A DNA stretch of 64,000 bases. It comes from Rickettsia canadensis str. McKiel. GTDB lineage: Bacteria > Pseudomonadota > Alphaproteobacteria > Rickettsiales > Rickettsiaceae. The translations under genes and the position numbers were made by a program. Below, one piece after another: positions 40,276 through 51,237 of the stretch. Below the pieces are notes generated by a model. It saw only the letters and a list, made by a program, of their open reading frames with translations, ran no database searches and had not been told where the DNA came from. The stretch is from assembly GCF_000014345.1 (NCBI RefSeq), contig NC_009879.1, forward strand, positions 697,501 to 761,500, given 5' to 3'. Within the stretch, counting starts at the first letter, position 1. Every line of letters begins with the position of its first letter.

Positions 40276-40572
40276 TTATACTCCTCTGCTTATAGACTCT
40301 ATTTTTTTCTTTGTACCTTTTAAAGCTTTTGCTAGTTCTTCTCTATGCTTATCCCATCTTGAATGCATTTGTTTACCAATATCTTCTGCCTCTTTTGTTA
40401 TAGTCTTTGGAATTAGGTGGATGTGGGAGATAAGTTTTACCGCTGCTAATGCTCCTTGTTGCTATAAATCTACAGCTGTCGGTTCTCCTTTTGTAGGAGT
40501 TAAGGTTTATTTTTATTATCAATTTCTCTATCTGAAGCACTATTAATACTACTATATATTTGACCTCTTACA
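40276..40572 (-). pseudogene. C-terminal remnant of an unknown protein
   Basis: Minus-strand frame: LTPTKGEPTAVDL, stop, QQGALAAVKLISHIHLIPKT, then EAEDIGKQMHSRWDKHREEL and AKALKGTKKKIESISRGV with a natural stop at 40276-40278. The basic helical end resembles in style the decayed gene at 35965-38606 but I see no direct match. A degenerate palindromic element occupies roughly 40072-40215 just before it. Confidence 0.5.
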
Positions 40573-40596
40573 AAATTTTATACTTATAATAAAGAG

Positions 40597-42897
40597 TTAA
40601 ACCTCTTTTATAGCCTCAACACAAGCAAAAGTAGCTATTTTTAGTATCTCATTAGCTGTTGCTGTAGCTTGAAGTATTTGAACGGGTTTTTCAAACCCGT
40701 TTGTTATAGGACCTATAAAGCTATTTGATGAAAATTCTTGTAATAATTCAGTAGAAATAGCAGCAGAATTTAAACTGGGCATAATTAATACATTCGCAGT
40801 TCCCGATAATCTACAAAATTTATATAATTTACGTAACTCACTATCTAAAGCCACTTTAACCGACATCTCACCGTCATATTCAAAATCTATTTTCATGCCG
40901 TTAAGCTCTTTTTTCTCTTCACTAAAATTATCAAGTATATTTATGGCTTCACGTATACGATCAGTTTTTTCTTTAGAAGAATTGCCAAATGTTGAAAAAG
41001 AAAGAAGTGCGACTCTTGGAGTAATACCCATATTTTTAGCAATTTCTGCCATTTGGGTTGTTATTTGTGCCAATTCCCAACTACTGGGATATTCTGTAAT
41101 ACAATTATCAGCAATAATAATATTATTGTCTTTAGCAATCATAATTGAATAGCCTAATATTCTACGATTAGGTTTTGGTGAAATAACTTGCATAATATCT
41201 TCTAAACTATCGATATAACTTTTCGTAACACCAGTTAAAAGAGCGTCACCATCACCACATGCCACCATACAACCAGCAAAAATATTCTTATTTGTTTTAA
41301 CTAACTTCGCACAATCGTGATACAAATATCCCCTACGTTGTAACCTTTTATATAAATAATCAGTATATTTCTCCAGACTATCGCTCAGAGCCGCATTCAT
41401 TATTTGAATTCCGTCTAAACTAATATCTTGACCTAGCTTTTTTAGTGTAGCTTCAATTCGCTCAGCACGGCCAATTATAACAGGATGACCATATTTCTCA
41501 TCTCGCATCATAAGAGCGGCAGAAATTACTTCCTCTTCTTCCCCTTCAGCAAAAACAATCCTTTTAAGTGGTGCATTATGAATTTTTTCAGATAAAAAAT
41601 TTATATAGTGAGCAGTAGGGTTAAATCTACTACCTAATTCTTTTTTATATTTACCAATATTAAAATCTTTAATTCTAGCCACACCACTTTCTATTGCAGC
41701 AACAGCAACCGCCGCTGCTACTACGGTCATTAAACGAGGATCAAACGGTACGGGAATAATATACTCTTTACCAAAAACCATCTTCCCTGAGTAAGCTTTA
41801 TATACCTCTTCAGGTACAGGCTTACGAGCAAGTTCTGCTATAGCTTTAGCAGCAGCTATTTTCATTTCCGTATTAATAGTCTTAGCTCTTACATCTAACG
41901 CTCCTCTAAAAATATAAGGAAATCCCATAACATTGTTAATCTGATTATTATAATCAGATCGCCCTGTTGCTATAATCGCATCATCCCGCACAAACTTTAT
42001 CTCTTCTGGAGTAATTTCCGGATCAGGGTTAGCCATAGCAAAAATAATCGGATTATTTGCCATTTTGCTAACCATCTCTTTAGTTACCGCCCCTTTTACC
42101 GATAACCCTATAAATACGTCTGAGTTATTTAAGCTTTCCTCTAAAGTTCTAAACTTAGTATCGCTTGCATATAGCTCTTTCCATTTATTCATACCTTGAG
42201 TACGTCCTTTATAAATAACACCTTTAGTATCACATAAAATAATCTTTGATTTATCGGCTCCAAGAGCAATTAATAAATCAATGCAAGCAATAGCCGCAGC
42301 ACCTGCTCCGTTAACTATAATTTTTAGATCTTCAAGCTTACGATTAGTAAGATACGCAGCATTTATTAGGCCTGCTGCAGTAATAATTGCCGTTCCGTGC
42401 TGATCATCATGCAATACCGGTATATCCATTAAAGACTTTAACCTTTCTTCTATAATAAAACACTCTGGAGCTTTAATATCTTCAAGGTTGATACCACCGA
42501 AACTATAACCAAGATATTTCACAGCATTAATAAATTCTTCAGGTTCTTCAGTATTAATCTCTAAATCAATTGCATCAATATCGGCAAATTTTTTGAATAA
42601 TACAGCTTTGCCTTCCATCACGGGTTTTGAAGCAGCCGCTCCTAAATTACCAAGTCCGAGTACGGCAGTACCGTTAGAGATCACAGCCACTAAATTACCA
42701 CGAGCAGTATATTTATATACTTCCTCTAGATTTTTAGCAATTTCAAGGCAAGGAGCAGCAACACCAGGTGAATAAGCAAGTGATAAATCTTGCTGAGTAA
42801 CTAAAGACTTTGTTGTAGAAATAGCGATCTTACCAGGTTTATCTTTTTTATGATACTCAAGTGCTTCAGCATAATTTATTTTATTCATTTCATCCAT
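40597..42897 (-). CDS. maeB: NADP-dependent malic enzyme, MaeB type with phosphotransacetylase-like domain
   Basis: Oxidative decarboxylation of malate to pyruvate and CO2. The 766-residue protein has the malic domain ([17 protein letters not shown], 34-50; [14 protein letters not shown]), an NAD(P) domain ([14 protein letters not shown]), and from about residue 430 a phosphate-acetyltransferase-like domain ([13 protein letters not shown]) that is regulatory in characterised MaeB enzymes. With Mdh and imported host metabolites it can supply pyruvate and NADPH in a bacterium lacking glycolysis. Complete and ordinary. Confidence 0.97.
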   Translation of the reverse strand: MDEMNKINYAEALEYHKKDKPGKIAISTTKSLVTQQDLSLAYSPGVAAPCLEIAKNLEEVYKYTARGNLVAVISNGTAVLGLGNLGAAASKPVMEGKAVLFKKFADIDAIDLEINTEEPEEFINAVKYLGYSFGGINLEDIKAPECFIIEERLKSLMDIPVLHDDQHGTAIITAAGLINAAYLTNRKLEDLKIIVNGAGAAAIACIDLLIALGADKSKIILCDTKGVIYKGRTQGMNKWKELYASDTKFRTLEESLNNSDVFIGLSVKGAVTKEMVSKMANNPIIFAMANPDPEITPEEIKFVRDDAIIATGRSDYNNQINNVMGFPYIFRGALDVRAKTINTEMKIAAAKAIAELARKPVPEEVYKAYSGKMVFGKEYIIPVPFDPRLMTVVAAAVAVAAIESGVARIKDFNIGKYKKELGSRFNPTAHYINFLSEKIHNAPLKRIVFAEGEEEEVISAALMMRDEKYGHPVIIGRAERIEATLKKLGQDISLDGIQIMNAALSDSLEKYTDYLYKRLQRRGYLYHDCAKLVKTNKNIFAGCMVACGDGDALLTGVTKSYIDSLEDIMQVISPKPNRRILGYSIMIAKDNNIIIADNCITEYPSSWELAQITTQMAEIAKNMGITPRVALLSFSTFGNSSKEKTDRIREAINILDNFSEEKKELNGMKIDFEYDGEMSVKVALDSELRKLYKFCRLSGTANVLIMPSLNSAAISTELLQEFSSNSFIGPITNGFEKPVQILQATATANEILKIATFACVEAIKEV

Positions 42898-42927
42898 TTT
42901 AGAAATTCCTATTTTATTGTTATTCTT

Positions 42928-42995
42928 GTGTCATACTGCGTCTTGATCGCAGTATCTTAGGATTATGTCCTAAGAACACGTGCTCAAAGTCGCTG
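42928..42995. repeat. Palindromic element upstream of maeB
   Basis: tgtcatactgcgtcttgatc gcagtatc is a compact inverted repeat of the tgtcataccg...cggtatc family, followed by the small inverted pair cttaggattatgtcctaag. Confidence 0.55.
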
Positions 42996-43005
42996 GACAA
43001 CATTA

Positions 43006-43947
43006 CTACATTCTTGACCCTATTATATACATAATAATTGATATAGTAATCACCGAGAAAAAAGTAGTAAATGTTATAATCGCCGCCATAGAATCAGGAT
43101 CACCATCAAGCTGACGTGATAAAACATATGCGGTACTTGCACATGGAAGACAACTATATAATATTCCTACCGATCTATCTAGTCCATCAATTGACATTAA
43201 CCATAGTACTATTACACTAACTAGAGGAAATGCAACTAATTTAATAAAACTTGTAAACAGTACATTATGTAAAAGCTCTTGTCTAATAGTAAAATTAAGC
43301 CCTGCCCCAACATTTAACATACCAATAGCTAAAGCGGCATTAGATAAGCTATCTAACGTTTTCTTCAGCCCCAAATGTAATTCAAGATTTGAGTAATTAA
43401 AAATAAATCCTACTAAACTTGCGATAATTAACGGATTACGCACAATTAATTTCATCATTAAAACAAAACTAGTTCTAATAGTATTAGTAACAGATTTATT
43501 AGGTATATAATAAGCAAAAATCATTACCGATAAAATATTGGTAAAAATAATCATATAAGAAGAAATAACGGCAACAACGGAAAGCCCACTAAAACCAAGT
43601 AATGGACTACTCACTCCAAAAAAAATGTAGCTATTATAACGAATCGAACCTTGAAAAATGGAAGTAAATTGGACTTTATCTATGTTATATTTTTTTTGGT
43701 AAATTATAAGACCGAGTGATACAAGAATAGTGGATATAATAAGAGCCACTACTAACTTAATTATGGAGGCAACACTTAAGTCGGCAGTAGATACGTAATT
43801 AAAAAGCATAGCAGGAAATAGTACAAAATATGATAATTTTTCAATACCACGCCAAAATTCTTCTGAAGTTAACCATTTATTTTTAATTATACTACCAAGC
43901 AGTATAATTAAAAAAATAGGTAACGTACTACAAAAAATTTCATTCAT
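43006..43947 (-). CDS. AEC-family transporter (auxin efflux carrier fold)
   Basis: The 313-residue inner-membrane protein has ten spans in two inverted halves, typical of the AEC/PIN-like family. Family marks are LPIFLIILLGSIIKNKWL (9-26), FPAMLFNYVS, an N-x2-A-like pair RNPLIIASLVGFIFNYS, and the C-terminal CLPCASTAYVLSRQLDGD. Members export or exchange small carboxylates such as malate and malonate. The gene lies just upstream of maeB on the same strand, 108 bases away, which suggests a dicarboxylate substrate, but this is inference only. Confidence 0.88.
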   Translation of the reverse strand: MNEIFCSTLPIFLIILLGSIIKNKWLTSEEFWRGIEKLSYFVLFPAMLFNYVSTADLSVASIIKLVVALIISTILVSLGLIIYQKKYNIDKVQFTSIFQGSIRYNSYIFFGVSSPLLGFSGLSVVAVISSYMIIFTNILSVMIFAYYIPNKSVTNTIRTSFVLMMKLIVRNPLIIASLVGFIFNYSNLELHLGLKKTLDSLSNAALAIGMLNVGAGLNFTIRQELLHNVLFTSFIKLVAFPLVSVIVLWLMSIDGLDRSVGILYSCLPCASTAYVLSRQLDGDPDSMAAIITFTTFFSVITISIIMYIIGSRM

Positions 43948-43976
43948 TTGTTTTCGTTGTCATACCAGTGTTCTAT

Positions 43977-44006
43977 ATGTCATTCCCGCTTTTGCGGGAA
44001 TGACAT
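43977..44006. repeat. Perfect short hairpin between lysS and the AEC transporter gene
   Basis: atgtcattcccgc (43977-43989), loop tttt, gcgggaatgacat (43994-44006). A minimal, interior-less copy of the common element. It could act as a transcription-stopping hairpin after lysS although no T-run follows. Confidence 0.8.
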
Positions 44007-44013
44007 AAAAACC

Positions 44014-45582
44014 CTATAACTTCCGTTCAATCAGCTTCTTCATTTCTTTTATACCATAAAGCTTTATAAAAGTCCCAAGTCTTGGACCTTCGTTTTGCCC
44101 AAGCAATATTTGATATAGATCCTTGAAGTAATCACGCAAATTTTCGTACCCTGCTTTCATTCCAATATCATATATTGATTTTTGTATTACTTCACCTTCT
44201 GTTTCTTCAGATATACTAGATAACATATCTAATATATCCCGTAAAATAACCTTATGCTTTTCAGAAGGGGTGTAATATGATTTATGTGCTTTAATAAAGT
44301 CATCATAATATCTTATAGCAAATTCTGCTAAGCGGTCAAGATAAGTAGTAGTATTTGGTGTTGCTTTAGGTGCATATTTGCTAATAAATCCCCAAAGTAC
44401 TGATTTATCTGAAGGATTACACACGGAAGTAAGATTTAAAAGTAATGAATATGTAATGCCAAAAGTCTCAATTTTTGGAACATGTCCATGATGAATGTGA
44501 TACACGGGATTTGCAAAACGCTTTGCCCGATCCTCTTCCAAATGATATTTCTGATTAAAAGTAATATATGCATCGACATTTTGAGGAATTACATCAAAAA
44601 ACAAACGTTTAGCTCTAGTTGGATTTTGGTACATAAATAATGCCATACTTTCAACAGGAGCATATTTAAGCCAATCATCAACACTAATACTATTACCTTT
44701 TGATTTCGAGATTTTTTCACCATTCTCATCTAAGAATAACTCATAACATAGCTGCACCGGAGGTTTGCCTCCTAGGATACGACAAATTTCTGAATAAAGA
44801 CGAGCATTTGCTAAATGATCTTTACCATACATTTCGTAATCGACTTTAAGAGCGGCCCAACGCATACCAAAATCTGGTTTCCATTGCAATTTACAATGCC
44901 CTCCTGTTACCGGTACTTCTATATAATTATTGTCCTCATCTTTATATGTTACGGTACCTCGCTTAGCATCCCATTTCTCTATAGGTACTTGTAGTACTTT
45001 ACCTGTTTTCGGGCAAATAGGCATAAAAGGCGAATAAGTAGCTTTACGCTCTTCTCTAAAAGTCGGTAGCATCAACTCCATTATTTCATCATATTTTTCA
45101 AGCACCTTTAGTAGCATCTCATCAAACATACCCGCTTTATAACACTTAGTACTGCTATAAAATTCATACTCAAAGCCAAATTTATCAAGAAATGAGCGAA
45201 GCTTCGCATTCATATAAGCCCCGTAACTTTCATATTCACCAAACGGATCAAGAATAGAGGTCAGCGGCATATCCATATACTGTGCTAGCATTTCAGAATT
45301 TGGGATATTACTTGGTACTTTACGCAGTCCGTCCATATCATCGGAAAAACAGATTAATTTAGTCGGAATGCTTGACAATTGTTCAAACGCTTTCTGCACC
45401 ATTACCATACGGGCATTCTCACCAAAAGTACCTATATGAGGTAAACCTGAAGGACCGTAACCCGTTTCAAATAATATATAACCTTTTTCAGGAGTTTTAC
45501 CGTTTAAACTGTCTAATATCTTTTTAGCTTCAACAAAAGGCCAAGCGTTTGACTGAATAGCATCTTCCCAAATTTCCAACAT
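44014..45582 (-). CDS. lysS: Lysyl-tRNA synthetase, class I
   Basis: The 522-residue class I (archaeal-type) LysRS, found in Rickettsia and some other alphaproteobacteria in place of the usual class II enzyme. HIGH motif: [12 protein letters not shown] with HIGT at 49-52. KMSKS motif: KISKS at 290-294. Internal [20 protein letters not shown] is typical. It charges tRNA-Lys, one gene for which is at 30337-30412. No sign of damage. Confidence 0.97.
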
Positions 45583-45806
45583 TTTATTTTTCTTGCACTT
45601 TAATTAATAATCAGTGACAATATACTAAATTTATTTATTTGTAAAATATCACTTGAATTTTGTACGATTTTGAAGAATTTTGTATTATATTTTAAAAATT
45701 AAATGTGTTTATACTTTTTAATGACTCTGGCTTTCCACCTTCACGGAAATGACATTAAAAGCATAAAAATGACATAGAGGCTATCCAATTAAAACTTTTA
45801 AAACCC

Positions 45807-46325
45807 ATGTTTATTAATACAACTATAAATTACATCAGAAAAGATAGTTATAAAGTGCTACATTTAGGGCTAATTGCCACTTCCGTAATAGTACTTGCTA
45901 CTGCTTATATTGCTGAATATATATTCCATTACACCCCCTGCCCTTTATGCGTTTATGAAAGATTCCCATATCTAATACTAATCAAAATTTGTTTAACTGC
46001 TCTAATCATTAGAGAACTAAGCAAATACACTTTAATATTCATTTTCTTAACTATGCTTAGTTCCTGCATATTATCAACATATCATAGCTTCGTAGAACGA
46101 GGAATCATACAACCCAGCGCCCTTTGCTCATCAATGATCCGTATCCCAAAAGGTCTATCGATCCAGCATATCAAACAAATTTTCTACTCCCAGCCGATTA
46201 CTTCCTGCACTAAACCCGCAATCAAAATCTTCAGTATTTCTATGACAGAGTATAATCTACTCTTAAATATCGGTCTTCTAATCTGTTTACTTCTTGTTTT
46301 GTTTTATCCAAAATCTCATAAATAG
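45807..46325 (+). CDS. dsbB: DsbB-like disulfide bond formation protein
   Basis: The 172-residue inner-membrane protein has four spans and both DsbB cysteine pairs: Cys45-Cys48 in YTPCPLCVYERFPY and Cys107/Cys134 in the second periplasmic loop (PSALCSSM and ITSCTKP). It reoxidises DsbA and passes electrons to quinone. The DsbA partner is not in the window. The ATG at 45807 gives a normal N-terminus. Confidence 0.92.
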   Translation: MFINTTINYIRKDSYKVLHLGLIATSVIVLATAYIAEYIFHYTPCPLCVYERFPYLILIKICLTALIIRELSKYTLIFIFLTMLSSCILSTYHSFVERGIIQPSALCSSMIRIPKGLSIQHIKQIFYSQPITSCTKPAIKIFSISMTEYNLLLNIGLLICLLLVLFYPKSHK

Positions 46326-46339
46326 TTTAAATATTAATC

Positions 46340-46602
46340 ATTAATCTGCAAAAATTAAAAATATTTAGGATGCTGCATAATTTGCAAGTTAACGGAATAA
46401 AGCATTAAAACTTGCAAGTATAGTATACCAGCTATAAGCCCATTAATGCCGGTATTCTGCTGCATACACTAACTATACTACCAATAATTCCGTCTGCTAT
46501 TAAGGCAAATATTAATGCAGGAAATAATCCAAACGACATAGTGCGAGTAAACACCGCTACACCAAGTACATAATAAGTACCGTCTACGGTAAGATTGATC
46601 AT
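46340..46602 (-). pseudogene. Fragment of an ABC-transporter permease
   Basis: Minus-strand text from 46602 reads NLTVDGTYYVLGVAVFTRTM, FGLFPALIFALIADGIIGSI, then after frame breaks LIAGILYLQVLMLYSVNLQI and QHP. This matches the membrane segments of branched-chain/YtrF-type permeases (LTVDGSF...GAA, and AGIL..LYS.NL.I). Only about 85 codons remain, with several stops. Confidence 0.65.
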
Positions 46603-46799
46603 TTTTATAATCCGATTATATTACATCCCTAAAATAAGCGACAACCTTATTAAGAGTTATTTAAGAACAGTAATAATAATACTCATATATTAACTCTGTA
46701 ATTTCTTTATGAACAACAGAAAGTACTGAGAGATTTTCTTTAGTAAAAATTTCTTATTGTTACAAAGATTGCAAATTAATAAATAAAGTTAAATCTTTC

Positions 46800-47587
46800 C
46801 ATAATTCCAAAAGGGATATTTTTCGGTTTTACTCACTGCAAGATCTTTTTCACCATTAAACCTACTTCTACGCCTATTTGCTTTTCTTACACTCCGACAG
46901 TAATAGTCGTCCCTACGGATCCTGCATTGGAAGCAATTATCGAAATACGACGTTTAAATACTTTTTGCTTTTAAATATTTAAATGATCTTTTAAAATTAT
47001 AAAACTCTGCATATTTTCTAGAGCATTTTTTACAGCTACCGGCATATCATTTAAATTTTGTATCATTGTAAGATGCAATTCAACATTATTCTTTTCTGAG
47101 TATAATTTCAATTCTTCCACTGCAGGTATCACTTTTGCGCTACTACTATAAATTAACGATATTCTGTAAGAAAGACAACTTATTAATTGTATCAATGATT
47201 TTTATTTCATCGGTAATACCAGTAACTAAAGGTAGCTTTTATTATCAATCATAGCAGCAGTACAAACAATCGGTTTGTCCTTTTAATATGAGCAATTACA
47301 GTTTGGCTAGCTATCGTACCGATTGTGATTATTACATCAATATTTTGATCTTTTATTTGCTTTGTCACGGCAAGCAAAATATTAGAATCGGCATGAGCAT
47401 TTTAAACTATAATTTCTGTATCTATGTCTTTTAGCACCTCTTTAATTCTTAATACTATTTGTGTCATTGCAGTATGTTCAAGCGAAACAATAACTGCCAC
47501 TTTTTTGTGATCTGCATAAACTGCAGCTGTGATAAATAAAGCAAAAAGAAAAGAAGAAATTTTTTGGCAAATATTAGAGATAAACAT
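46800..47587 (-). pseudogene. Decayed ABC-transporter substrate-binding protein
   Basis: Starts at 47587 with a signal peptide (KISSFLFALFITAAVYA) and HKKVAVIVSLEHTAMTQIVL. A stop follows, then SNILLAVTKQIKDQNIDVII with TIGTIASQTVIAHIK, TGITDEIK, and from 47195 LIYSSSAKVIPAVEELKLYS to MPVAVKNALENMQSFIILKD. The end has ASNAGSVGTTITVGV and QIGVEVGLMVKKILQ with KPKNIPFGIMERFNFIY. These follow the order of the ABC substrate-binding family PF04392. It sits directly upstream of the permease fragment, so a whole uptake operon is dying here. Confidence 0.8.
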
Positions 47588-47980
47588 TTAATATCCTATC
47601 ATAAATTATAATTTAATAATCAAAATTCAAATTTGCATATAGCAAACCTATAAGCGTAAAGAACGAATTACATCAACGCCAATTTTGTATTAAACTATTA
47701 ATCTTTAAAGATATCATAAATATTTTTAACTATAGAAATATAAAGTAAAGATAAAGAACCTATCTTCCTATGATTAGAAGCTAGTCAAGAAAGCTCTAAC
47801 TTAATTTTGTATTTAAAGTACCATTTTAAGATTATGTCAATAACCAATAAATGGTATGCCTAAAAAAGTGGATTTGTTTTACACAACTCTTGAAAATACT
47901 TTACCATCATGAAGATGCTTTGTTGTATAAATTTGATGTCATTCACTCTTTCATAGAGTGTTGTTACACAGCTCGAAAAT
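47588..47980. other. AT-rich spacer, nothing recognised
   Basis: No frame, RNA or repeat longer than a few codons is convincing. The 5' leader of the decayed substrate-binding protein gene would lie at its left end. A short inverted pair cactctttcatagagtg (47943-47959) is present. Confidence 0.4.
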
Positions 47981-48106
47981 CGTCATTACGAGAAAAATTG
48001 TAAGTTTTGACGAAGCAATCCAGTACACAATGTTAACCTTTAGAATTTTTTAAATTATTTTTCTGGATTGCTACACTCCTTGCAGTCGCTTAGCCCATGA
48101 CGATTT
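47981..48106. repeat. Palindromic element (gtcattgcgag family), complete and empty
   Basis: Left arm cgtcattacgagaaaaattg, continuing to gaagcaatccag; right arm ctggattgctacactccttg to catgacgattt. Interior is T-rich, about 40 bases, with no frame. Flanked by gctcgaaaat and by catgcaacaaagcc, motifs that recur at other copies. It is the empty counterpart of 60317-60664. Confidence 0.8.
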
Positions 48107-48258
48107 GGTAGCCATGCAACAAAGCCGATCAAATTATAGCTAGGATAACACTGAACAACTGATCCACACAAGTAAACCCATTACAGGAATAAAATTAATC
48201 ACTTTTCAAGAACCATAAAATAAGACTTGCGTAATGAAAAAGAAATTTATTCCTAAAA

Positions 48259-49047
48259 CTATGCATTTTCTGTTTGTTCTAATACCGTTTGCCCTAGTAA
48301 TTGCGATAGAACATCTTGACTTGCTTCAGTCCAGCTTACTGGTGGTTCTTCACCTGTTAAACCAGTACCATAACGTGTATTAAACATTGAAGTAAAATGA
48401 GTAGTTTCTTGATTAAATTCTCCATTTAATTCTATCCCATAACCATAGTTTTTTAATGCTTCTTGTAAAGCCACTACTCTTGGACCTTCGTCCCCTTGCT
48501 TTACTACTACTTTACTTCTCTGTTCTTCAGTAGTCTCAATATATTGACCAAAACCTTTTTTTGCTAACTCTTGCCATGGAAAAAATTTACCGGGAGCAAC
48601 ATGTCTTTCTGTAACTTCACCAAGACCGACTAAATCATGTTTTAAATCTAAATCCGGATATCTTACTTTTATATCCTCAAGAAATTTGCATAATTGCTCT
48701 ATTTGCTCTTCAGGAAAATCGCTTTTTGCATCATTAATAAGCATATTCCCAATACCAAACTTATTAACACCTACTTCTCCTTTCCAACTACTCTTACCCG
48801 CATAAAAAGCTTGATCTGTTAAATCATTATGATATTGATATTGCATCCCATTCTTATCAGTTATGTAATGAACACTTGCACCTCGTGTTTGTAGTATTTC
48901 AAGAGTAGAATTAACATTATCACTGACAGAATAAGTAATAACTACACAACTAGGTTTTACTCCTTCCGGTCTTGGAGACATATATTTCCCATTTGGACTA
49001 TTTGTATTACTAATACCGTTATTTTCAATATCCTTACTTTTACTCAT
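48259..49047 (-). CDS. AmpD-like amidase-fold protein without zinc ligands, with a C-terminal peptidoglycan-binding domain
   Basis: The 262-residue protein has an N-acetylmuramoyl-L-alanine amidase (type 2/PGRP) fold. Segments are CVVITYSVSDN (34-44), ASVHYITDKNGMQYQY (57-72), AFYAGKSSWKG (80-90) and APGKFFPWQELAKKGFG (151-167). Residues 180-250 (QGDEGPRVVALQEALKNYGY) are a PG_binding_1 domain. Active AmpD binds zinc with His, His and Asp. Here the aligned positions are Thr38 (V-I-T-Y-S in place of V-L-H-Y-T), Leu142 (VGLGE in place of AHSD) and Ala151, so all three ligands appear lost. There is no signal peptide. It is best read as a peptidoglycan-binding pseudoenzyme. Confidence 0.8.
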   Translation of the reverse strand: MSKSKDIENNGISNTNSPNGKYMSPRPEGVKPSCVVITYSVSDNVNSTLEILQTRGASVHYITDKNGMQYQYHNDLTDQAFYAGKSSWKGEVGVNKFGIGNMLINDAKSDFPEEQIEQLCKFLEDIKVRYPDLDLKHDLVGLGEVTERHVAPGKFFPWQELAKKGFGQYIETTEEQRSKVVVKQGDEGPRVVALQEALKNYGYGIELNGEFNQETTHFTSMFNTRYGTGLTGEEPPVSWTEASQDVLSQLLGQTVLEQTENA

Positions 49048-49119
49048 AAGCTTCCTTCAATATTATAGATTGTTAATGGTTTCAGAATTTACTAAACATT
49101 AATAATACTTTGGTAATGT

Positions 49120-49608
49120 TAAGTCAATAAAATATTAATTTACAAGGTATCGATACTGATCTAACAAATTCAATTATTATTTTTCTAATATTGGGATTTT
49201 GTACTCTAGTCAATGCTCTAGTTAATAATAAAAATTCTCTTTCTATAGTTCTTGATAATTCTTTATAAATATTGCACTTCTTCTTTAGCAATACTTATTT
49301 AAAAAATCACTTTCTATTTCTTTGCATAGATATTCAATTTTATTATTAGAAGTATTTTTATCGTCAGTTTTTAACTTTTCTTCTTCAGAACTATTAAAGA
49401 AATATTTTAAAGGTATACTTAAAACTTGTGCAGAAACATATAACCTACTTAATAGGTATATTACTTCAACCTTCTTCATATTTTTTAACTGGGAGAGCAC
49501 TAATGTCTAAAGCTTACCCTAAATTCCTTTTGGCTAATACCTACAGCAAGGCGTTGTTCTGTTAAACGTACACTTGCTAGTTTGTCTAGCTAGAGGTTTT
49601 ATTGAATG
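49120..49608 (-). pseudogene. Decayed XRE-family HTH regulator
   Basis: Minus-strand pieces are VRLTEQRLAVGISQKEF, ALDISALPVKKYEEG and SRLYVSAQVLSIPLKYFFN, which together give a classic XRE helix-turn-helix domain and its following helix. A C-terminal part reads IEYLCKEIESDFLNKYC and, after a stop, LIKNYQEL and QNPNIRKIIIEF-like text. At least three frame changes, so no full repressor can be made. It lies directly upstream of the amidase-like gene on the same strand. Confidence 0.65.
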
Positions 49609-49656
49609 AATCATTTCATTTTAACCATAAGTTTTGATTATTAATGCTAAAACCAT

Positions 49657-51147
49657 TTATTTATCGAGAATCAAAGCTAATAAATAATTAATTAAAAGTA
49701 TAAAAACGATGAGTAATAGAATAGTAAAATTACCGAATTGTGAGAATATAGTAGGAGAGGTTAGTTTTTTAGGAATTAAACCTTGGATATAATTTATTTC
49801 ATTTAGATTTAGTTTTTTTATTGTTCTACCAAAAGAATCTACTATAGCTGAAATACCGTTATTAGCTACTCTAATCATAGGTAAACCGTTTTCTACGGCT
49901 CTACTTCTACTAATATAAAAGTGCTGATATGGACCACTTGATTTACCATACCATGCATCATTTGTAACATTAATTATCACATCCGCAATTTCATTATTCG
50001 TCCGAACAAAATCAGAAAAAATTGATTCATAACAAATCAGGGGTTTAATTTTGAGATTGTATTTATTAAGATAAACAAGACCACCGTTGCCTTCTTTATA
50101 ATCGATTAAACCATGAGTTAATTTTTTAAACGGTAATATTTTTTTTAATGGCATATATTCACCGAAAGGTACTAAATGTGATTTATGGTATTCAAATAAT
50201 TTATGACCGTTTTTAGCAAGAGCATACATAGCTGAGTAAAGTTCAAACTCATCACCTTGTTTTTTATTATCTGCGATCCCTCCCGTTATCAAAATAGCAT
50301 CTGTTGAATTTAACATTTTTAATAATTCTGATTTAACTTGCGGTACATCAAATGGCACTACTAACGCTGCTTCAGACCAAATAATTAAATCAGTAGGTTC
50401 TGAATTTTTTGATAAATTAATATGTAGCATTAAATTATGCCAACATTCTTCTTCATTCCATTTTGCTGTTTGAGCGATTGAAGGCTGTACTAATCGCACT
50501 TTTATATCAGTGAAATTTGTAGGATTATTACTTAGCCTTGCTGCTCCATAAATGACAATTACGGTTAATATTACGACTGAACTAGCTAATAATATTTTTA
50601 ACTGAGTAAATTGCTTGCTAAATAAAGGATAAGCGGAAGTGGCAATATATATAACTATAAAACTAAACCCATATATCCCTATTATACTTAAAGGCTGTAT
50701 TAAAATATCCGAAAATGAAAAAGCATAACCGATCAAATTCCAAGGAAGACCTGTAAAAATCCATGACCTTACCCACTCAAATAATACCCAACATAAACAG
50801 AATATAAATTGGTAATATTTATTATTTTTAGCGAAAAAACTAAGCGTACAACTTGCCGATATAAAGAAAGCTAAAACTATAGGTAGTCCAAATAAAGCAA
50901 AAGGAATTGCCCACCAAAAATCTGCAATATAAACGCTAACACCGATACTTATCCAATATATTCCACTTAAAAAATGCCCAAAACCGAATAAATAACCAAA
51001 TTTTGCCGCTTCTTGCCAATTTTCAGATTTTTGCACTATGTAACATAGATAAGATAACGTTAATAATGCTGGTAAAAAGAAAGTCGGAGCAAAAACTAAA
51101 CCGCTGAACATCCCAAATAAAAAGCAAATAATTTTAGATCTATACAT
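49657..51147 (-). CDS. lnt: Apolipoprotein N-acyltransferase
   Basis: Adds the third acyl chain to lipoproteins in the inner membrane. The 496-residue protein has about six N-terminal spans followed by a periplasmic nitrilase-type domain with the catalytic triad Glu259 ([11 protein letters not shown]), Lys322 ([18 protein letters not shown]) and Cys372 ([10 protein letters not shown]), plus a final membrane anchor. Substrates in this window would include the LptM-like, BON and RlpA-like lipoproteins. Complete. Confidence 0.96.
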   Translation of the reverse strand: MYRSKIICFLFGMFSGLVFAPTFFLPALLTLSYLCYIVQKSENWQEAAKFGYLFGFGHFLSGIYWISIGVSVYIADFWWAIPFALFGLPIVLAFFISASCTLSFFAKNNKYYQFIFCLCWVLFEWVRSWIFTGLPWNLIGYAFSFSDILIQPLSIIGIYGFSFIVIYIATSAYPLFSKQFTQLKILLASSVVILTVIVIYGAARLSNNPTNFTDIKVRLVQPSIAQTAKWNEEECWHNLMLHINLSKNSEPTDLIIWSEAALVVPFDVPQVKSELLKMLNSTDAILITGGIADNKKQGDEFELYSAMYALAKNGHKLFEYHKSHLVPFGEYMPLKKILPFKKLTHGLIDYKEGNGGLVYLNKYNLKIKPLICYESIFSDFVRTNNEIADVIINVTNDAWYGKSSGPYQHFYISRSRAVENGLPMIRVANNGISAIVDSFGRTIKKLNLNEINYIQGLIPKKLTSPTIFSQFGNFTILLLIVFILLINYLLALILDK

Positions 51148-51237
51148 TTATTTTATTATTTTAAATAAGTAAAATTTATTTACAAAATAATACATCATGC
51201 TATTATTTCAGCAAGTTTTTAATATAATGGTAAATAA

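Noticed and set aside
43977..44006. Rho-independent terminator after lysS
   Set aside because: The hairpin is strong but no T-run follows on either strand, and identical hairpins occur inside genes; listed as a repeat.
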